The position numbers and the translations under genes are program-made. Positions 34,283 to 37,268 of a stretch of 37,268 nucleotides of DNA are shown in pieces. The stretch is taken from the NCBI GenBank assembly GCA_964510515.1, contig CAZEAU010000022.1:1-37268 (forward strand), given 5' to 3'. Position 1 is the first letter of the stretch, and each line of letters begins with the position of its first letter. The DNA comes from SURF-21 sp964510515. GTDB taxonomy: Bacteria > Actinomycetota > Geothermincolia > Geothermincolales > RBG-13-55-18. The notes beneath the pieces are model-generated. The model searched no databases and was not told the origin of the DNA. It saw only the letters and a list, made by a program, of their open reading frames with translations.

Positions 34283-35446
34283 ATGATCGTAGGGGTCCCG
34301 AGGGAGGTCCTGGACCAGGAATATCGCGTCGCCCTGACTCCCCAGGGGGCACACGAGCTGGTGATGCAGGGGCATCGCGTGGTGGTGGAGAGGGGATGCG
34401 GCGAGGGCTCGAGCATAAGTGACGCCGATTACGAGAGAGCGGGCGCCGCGGTGCTGCCGGGGCCGGAGGACGTTTTCGCCGCGGCGGAACTGCTGCTCAA
34501 GGTGGAGGAGCCCCAGCCCGGCGAGATGGCCATGCTGCGAGAGGGCCAGGTCCTCTTCGCCTTCCTGCACCTGGCGGCGCACCGGGAGCTGACCATGCAG
34601 CTGGCCAGGCGCCGCGTGGTGGCGGTGGCCTGCGAGACGGTGGAACGGCCCGACGGGAGCCTGCCCCTGCTGGCGCCGATGAGCGAGGTCGCGGGGCGCA
34701 TGGCACCACAGGTGGGGGCGCATTACCTGGAGAAGATGAACGGGGGCCGCGGCCTCCTGCTGGGCGGCGCGACCGGGGTCTCGCCGGCGAACGTGGTCAT
34801 CCTGGGGGCGGGGATAGTGGGCTCGCACTCGGCCATCCTGGCCACGGGGATGGACGCCCACGTCATCGTGATGGACAAGAGCCTGGAGAAGCTGCGCTAT
34901 ATCGAGCATATACTGCACGGGCGCGTGACCACCCTCGTGTCCAACATGATGAACGTGCGGGAGATGGTGGCCGGGGCCGACCTGGTCATCGGCGCCGTGT
35001 TGGTGACCGGGGCGCTCACGCCGGTGATAGTGGACGAGGAAACCGTGCGCGCCATGCGCCCGGGGTCGGTGGTGGCGGATATCTCCATCGACCAGGGGGG
35101 CTGTTTCACCACCTCGCGCATGACCACCCACTCCGATCCCTCCTATGTCGAGCACGACGTCATCCATTACTGCGTGGGCAATATGCCGGGCGCCGTGCCC
35201 AGGACCTCGACTTACGCCCTCGCCAACGTCACCCTGCCCTATGCGGTGGAGATAGCCGAGCTCGGGCTCAAGGAGGCGGTCAGGCGCAACCCGAGTCTGG
35301 CGCGCGGCGTCAATACCGTCGAGGGCAGGGTCACCTCGCGCCCGGTCGCCGAGGCGCATGGGCTGGAATACGAGCCCCTGGAGCACGTGCTTCCCATCGA
35401 CCTCAACGAGGGGCAGTTTTTCGGGGATATGGGCCTGATCTACTGA
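34283..35446 (+). CDS. ald: Alanine dehydrogenase-like protein with altered catalytic lysine
   Basis: A 387-residue protein, colinear with mycobacterial alanine dehydrogenase without gaps over the first 140 residues. Arg15 (EYRVALTP) and His96 (FLHLAA) are kept. The Rossmann motif VILGAGIVGSHSA and the IDQGGCF segment with its aspartate are present. Lys75 of the KVKEP motif is Glu here (LLKVEEP, AAG to GAG type change). The enzyme normally interconverts alanine and pyruvate with NADH, and with Glu75 activity or substrate may differ. The tail is about 16 residues longer than usual. ATG 34283 follows GGGAGGAG. Confidence 0.88.
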   Translation: MIVGVPREVLDQEYRVALTPQGAHELVMQGHRVVVERGCGEGSSISDADYERAGAAVLPGPEDVFAAAELLLKVEEPQPGEMAMLREGQVLFAFLHLAAHRELTMQLARRRVVAVACETVERPDGSLPLLAPMSEVAGRMAPQVGAHYLEKMNGGRGLLLGGATGVSPANVVILGAGIVGSHSAILATGMDAHVIVMDKSLEKLRYIEHILHGRVTTLVSNMMNVREMVAGADLVIGAVLVTGALTPVIVDEETVRAMRPGSVVADISIDQGGCFTTSRMTTHSDPSYVEHDVIHYCVGNMPGAVPRTSTYALANVTLPYAVEIAELGLKEAVRRNPSLARGVNTVEGRVTSRPVAEAHGLEYEPLEHVLPIDLNEGQFFGDMGLIY

Positions 35447-35466
35447 TATCCGCGAGGAGGCATCGC

Positions 35467-36417
35467 TTGAGCGGCAGGGAACGGCGGCTCGCCGCATGGC
35501 GGGCGCTCAGCGACGAATACCTGCTCCACATCAAGGTGGAGAGAGGCCTGTCGCCGCGCACGGTGGAGGCGTACGGACGCGACCTGCGCAAGTGGGTGGA
35601 TTTCGCGGCCCGACGCGGCCGGGAGGGGCCGCGGGAGGTGGAGCGCGCGGACCTCACCGCTTTTTTGGAGGAGTTGCGCGAGGGCGGGCTGTCGGCGCGC
35701 TCGCGCGCACGCGTCTCGGCGGCGCTCTCGGGTTTCCAGCGCTATCTCTTCCGCGAGGGCCGAGCGGGGGCCATGCCCGGAGGCGATATGCCCTCCCCGC
35801 GCTTTGCCCGCAGGCTGCCGAGGGTCTTGAGCCAGGAGGAGGCGCGGGGCCTCCTGGAGCAGCCTATCGCACGCGACGCGCCCGGGCTGCGCGACCGGGC
35901 CATCCTGGAGGTCCTTTACGGCACCGGCATGCGCATCTCCGAGATGATCGGGCTGGACCTCGAGGACATGGACCTTGAGGCCGGAGAGATGCGGGTGCTG
36001 GGCAAGGGCGCGAAGGAGCGCCTGCTGCCCGTGGGGGGCGCGGCGGCCGAGGCCCTGGGGGAGTACCTGCGCAGGGGCAGGCCGAGGCTGGCGCGCGGCT
36101 TCACTCAGCGCGCGACTTTCCTCAACCACAGGGGGGGGAGGCTGTCCCGGCAGGGAGCGTGGGGGATAGTCAAGAAGTATGCCGCGCGCGCGGGCCTGGA
36201 GGGAAAGATGACCCCGCATACCCTGCGCCACAGCTATGCCACGCACCTGCTCGAGAACGGCGCCGACCTGCGGCATATCCAGGAGCTGCTGGGCCATGCC
36301 AGCATCAGCACGACGCAGATCTACACCCACGTGAGCGGGTCCAGGCTGAGGGAGGAATACCTCAAGGCGCACCCCCACGCCGGGAGCGCGGAGCGGAGCG
36401 TGGCGGGGAAAGAGTAA
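35467..36417 (+). CDS. xerD: Tyrosine recombinase XerD
   Basis: A 316-residue recombinase. N-terminal SAM-like core-binding domain 11-100 (LHIKVERGLSPRTVEAYGRD). The catalytic residues match E. coli XerD spacing: Arg156 (TGMRISE), Lys180 (GKGAKER), His251 and Arg254 (HTLRHSYATHLL), His277 (LLGHASI) and nucleophile Tyr286 (TQIYTH). With a partner it resolves chromosome dimers at dif. The position after NUDIX and ald is common in Actinomycetota. The start is TTG 35467, six bases after GAGGAGG. XerC is not in view. Confidence 0.94.
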   Translation: MSGRERRLAAWRALSDEYLLHIKVERGLSPRTVEAYGRDLRKWVDFAARRGREGPREVERADLTAFLEELREGGLSARSRARVSAALSGFQRYLFREGRAGAMPGGDMPSPRFARRLPRVLSQEEARGLLEQPIARDAPGLRDRAILEVLYGTGMRISEMIGLDLEDMDLEAGEMRVLGKGAKERLLPVGGAAAEALGEYLRRGRPRLARGFTQRATFLNHRGGRLSRQGAWGIVKKYAARAGLEGKMTPHTLRHSYATHLLENGADLRHIQELLGHASISTTQIYTHVSGSRLREEYLKAHPHAGSAERSVAGKE

Positions 36418-36439
36418 CCGTTTTCGCTTCGTTCGGTTA
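36415..36439 (+). repeat. Inverted repeat at the xerD stop
   Basis: TAACCG (36415-36420, including the stop codon) pairs with CGGTTA (36434-36439) across 13 bases, followed by AT-rich AATATTATGG. It may be a weak terminator or part of the next gene's control region. Confidence 0.3.
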
Positions 36440-36635
36440 AATATTATGGAATCGGGGAAAATGAACATCACGACGGCAATCGCCGCACGCCGTTCTACAT
36501 GCTTCAGGGCGCTAAAAGTGAAGGAAAGGGCTCTTGCGGGGGAGAGGGCGGCGTTTTCCGCGTTCGACCGTAGCGCGTTTTCGCTTCCCCCGCCGCGTAA
36601 GCGCACCCGTAGCGGCATGAAGGGAGGTGAAAGCA
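36418..36635. other. Intergenic region before the last radical SAM gene
   Basis: About 220 nt. TATTAT at 36442-36447 could be a -10 without a clear -35. CGTTTTCGCTTC occurs twice (36419-36430 and 36576-36587). An open frame through 36446-36630 has no similarity and no RBS. Confidence 0.4.
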
Positions 36636-37250
36636 ATGCCGGATGTATCCGTGATCAGGAACTATGCCATCAAGAAGACGATAAACGGCTTAATCTATGT
36701 TCTTCCCAACATCCCCGACGACAAGCTGCTCTCATTTTCCGAGAAGTTCGTGAGCGGCATCAAATGGCCCGAGGGGCAGGAGTTCATCAGGTCACTGATC
36801 CTGCAGGTCAAGAGCCGCCTGCCCGAGCTGCACAGGAACGTGAGGCGCGGAGCCATGAATTTCCTCACCGACGCCCTTTTCTACAAGGCGAAGGTGCGCG
36901 AGTCTTACGAGAGGGAGCATGGTTACAGCCCGCCTCTGCTCCTGGTTATCAGCCCCACCATGCGCTGTAACCTCAGGTGCGCAGGGTGTTACGCGGGGAT
37001 GTACTCGAAGCGAGACGAACTGCCCGTGGAGGTATTCGATCGCGTGCTCAACGAGGCCAGGGAGATGGGCGTCTACTTCATGGTCATATCCGGCGGGGAG
37101 CCCTTCGGTTATGCGCCCCTGCTGGACATCTGCGGCAAGCACCGGGACGTGACCTTCCAGGTTTACACGAACGGGACCCTGATCGACCGCGAGCTGGCAG
37201 CGAAGATCGGCGAGAGAGATGGCCGGGGTTCGTTGGACAGCTTTTCGTGA
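36636..37250 (+). CDS. Radical SAM protein, C-terminally truncated or frameshifted
   Basis: The first 204 residues of a radical SAM protein. An N-terminal helical domain of about 100 residues precedes the cluster motif C111-x3-C115-x2-C118 (CNLRCAGCYAG) and the GGEP motif (153-156), followed by VYTNGTLIDRELAAKIGE. The family then normally continues through the rest of the barrel, usually for another 200 residues or more. Here the frame stops at 37250 after GERDGRGSLDSFS, which does not look like the family. ATG 36636 follows GGGAGGTGA by five bases. Function unknown; SPASM-type maturases share this opening. Confidence 0.8.
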   Translation: MPDVSVIRNYAIKKTINGLIYVLPNIPDDKLLSFSEKFVSGIKWPEGQEFIRSLILQVKSRLPELHRNVRRGAMNFLTDALFYKAKVRESYEREHGYSPPLLLVISPTMRCNLRCAGCYAGMYSKRDELPVEVFDRVLNEAREMGVYFMVISGGEPFGYAPLLDICGKHRDVTFQVYTNGTLIDRELAAKIGERDGRGSLDSFS

Positions 37251-37268
37251 TCCTTAAGTGGTGCACTG

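Noticed and set aside
36446..36630. Small gene before the last radical SAM gene
   Set aside because: No RBS, no similarity, and the frame simply runs on into the radical SAM gene in another phase.

Overview
The window is about 37 kb of high-GC bacterial DNA. It opens inside the 3' part of a 23S rRNA gene, continues through 5S rRNA, and then carries about 31 protein genes in short, tightly packed operons. The order xseB-like / dxs / tlyA / nadK / recN / (leader) / pyrG / peptidase / NUDIX / ald / xerD is the arrangement familiar from Actinomycetota. High GC, several radical SAM enzymes and no respiratory genes in view suggest an anaerobic or deep-branching actinobacterium (Coriobacteriia- or Geothermincolia-like). 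That placement is inference from gene content, not a phylogeny. TTG starts are unusually common (8 genes), and 4-base ATGA/GTGA/TTGA overlaps are frequent.

Region 1 (1-1418): 3' end of 23S rRNA split by an ORF-less 299-nt group I intron beside the peptidyl-transferase centre, then 5S rRNA, a strong terminator and about 500 nt of spacer with a direct repeat. Region 2 (1419-11100): a TPR protein; a leftward ABC exporter plus enoyl-CoA hydratase operon; a FmdB-type zinc ribbon protein; a leftward MerR-like regulator plus B12-type radical SAM pair; a DUF1015 protein; a MerR-TetR fusion regulator that looks leaderless and self-regulated; and a small cysteine-containing protein. Region 3 (11101-19164): an FAD oxidoreductase behind a structured leader, a second B12-type radical SAM, a run of zinc-ribbon membrane protein, TPR protein, HAD phosphatase, methyltransferase and rhomboid protease, and a convergent secreted M23 peptidase. 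Region 4 (19370-24574): a second ABC exporter, then a stretch with signs of decay or divergence (a frameshifted small gene, a YjbQ-like protein lacking its histidines, a membrane gene with a doubtful start, an M28-like membrane peptidase lacking its glutamate pair).

Region 5 (24800-36417) is the conserved housekeeping block: isoprenoid precursor synthesis (dxs), rRNA methylation (tlyA), NAD kinase, DNA repair (recN), CTP synthesis (pyrG), then M20 peptidase, NUDIX, alanine dehydrogenase-like and XerD recombinase genes coupled by overlap or short spacing. The pyrG leader has a promoter running into six G then C, and about 80 nt later a textbook terminator whose 5' arm is C/U rich, the layout expected for CTP-sensed attenuation by reiterative G addition. 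The window ends in a radical SAM gene whose frame breaks near the edge.

The most interesting observations are the 23S group I intron, the candidate pyrG attenuator, the MerR-TetR fusion with an operator over a leaderless promoter, and the Lys-to-Glu change at the catalytic position of the alanine dehydrogenase-like protein.
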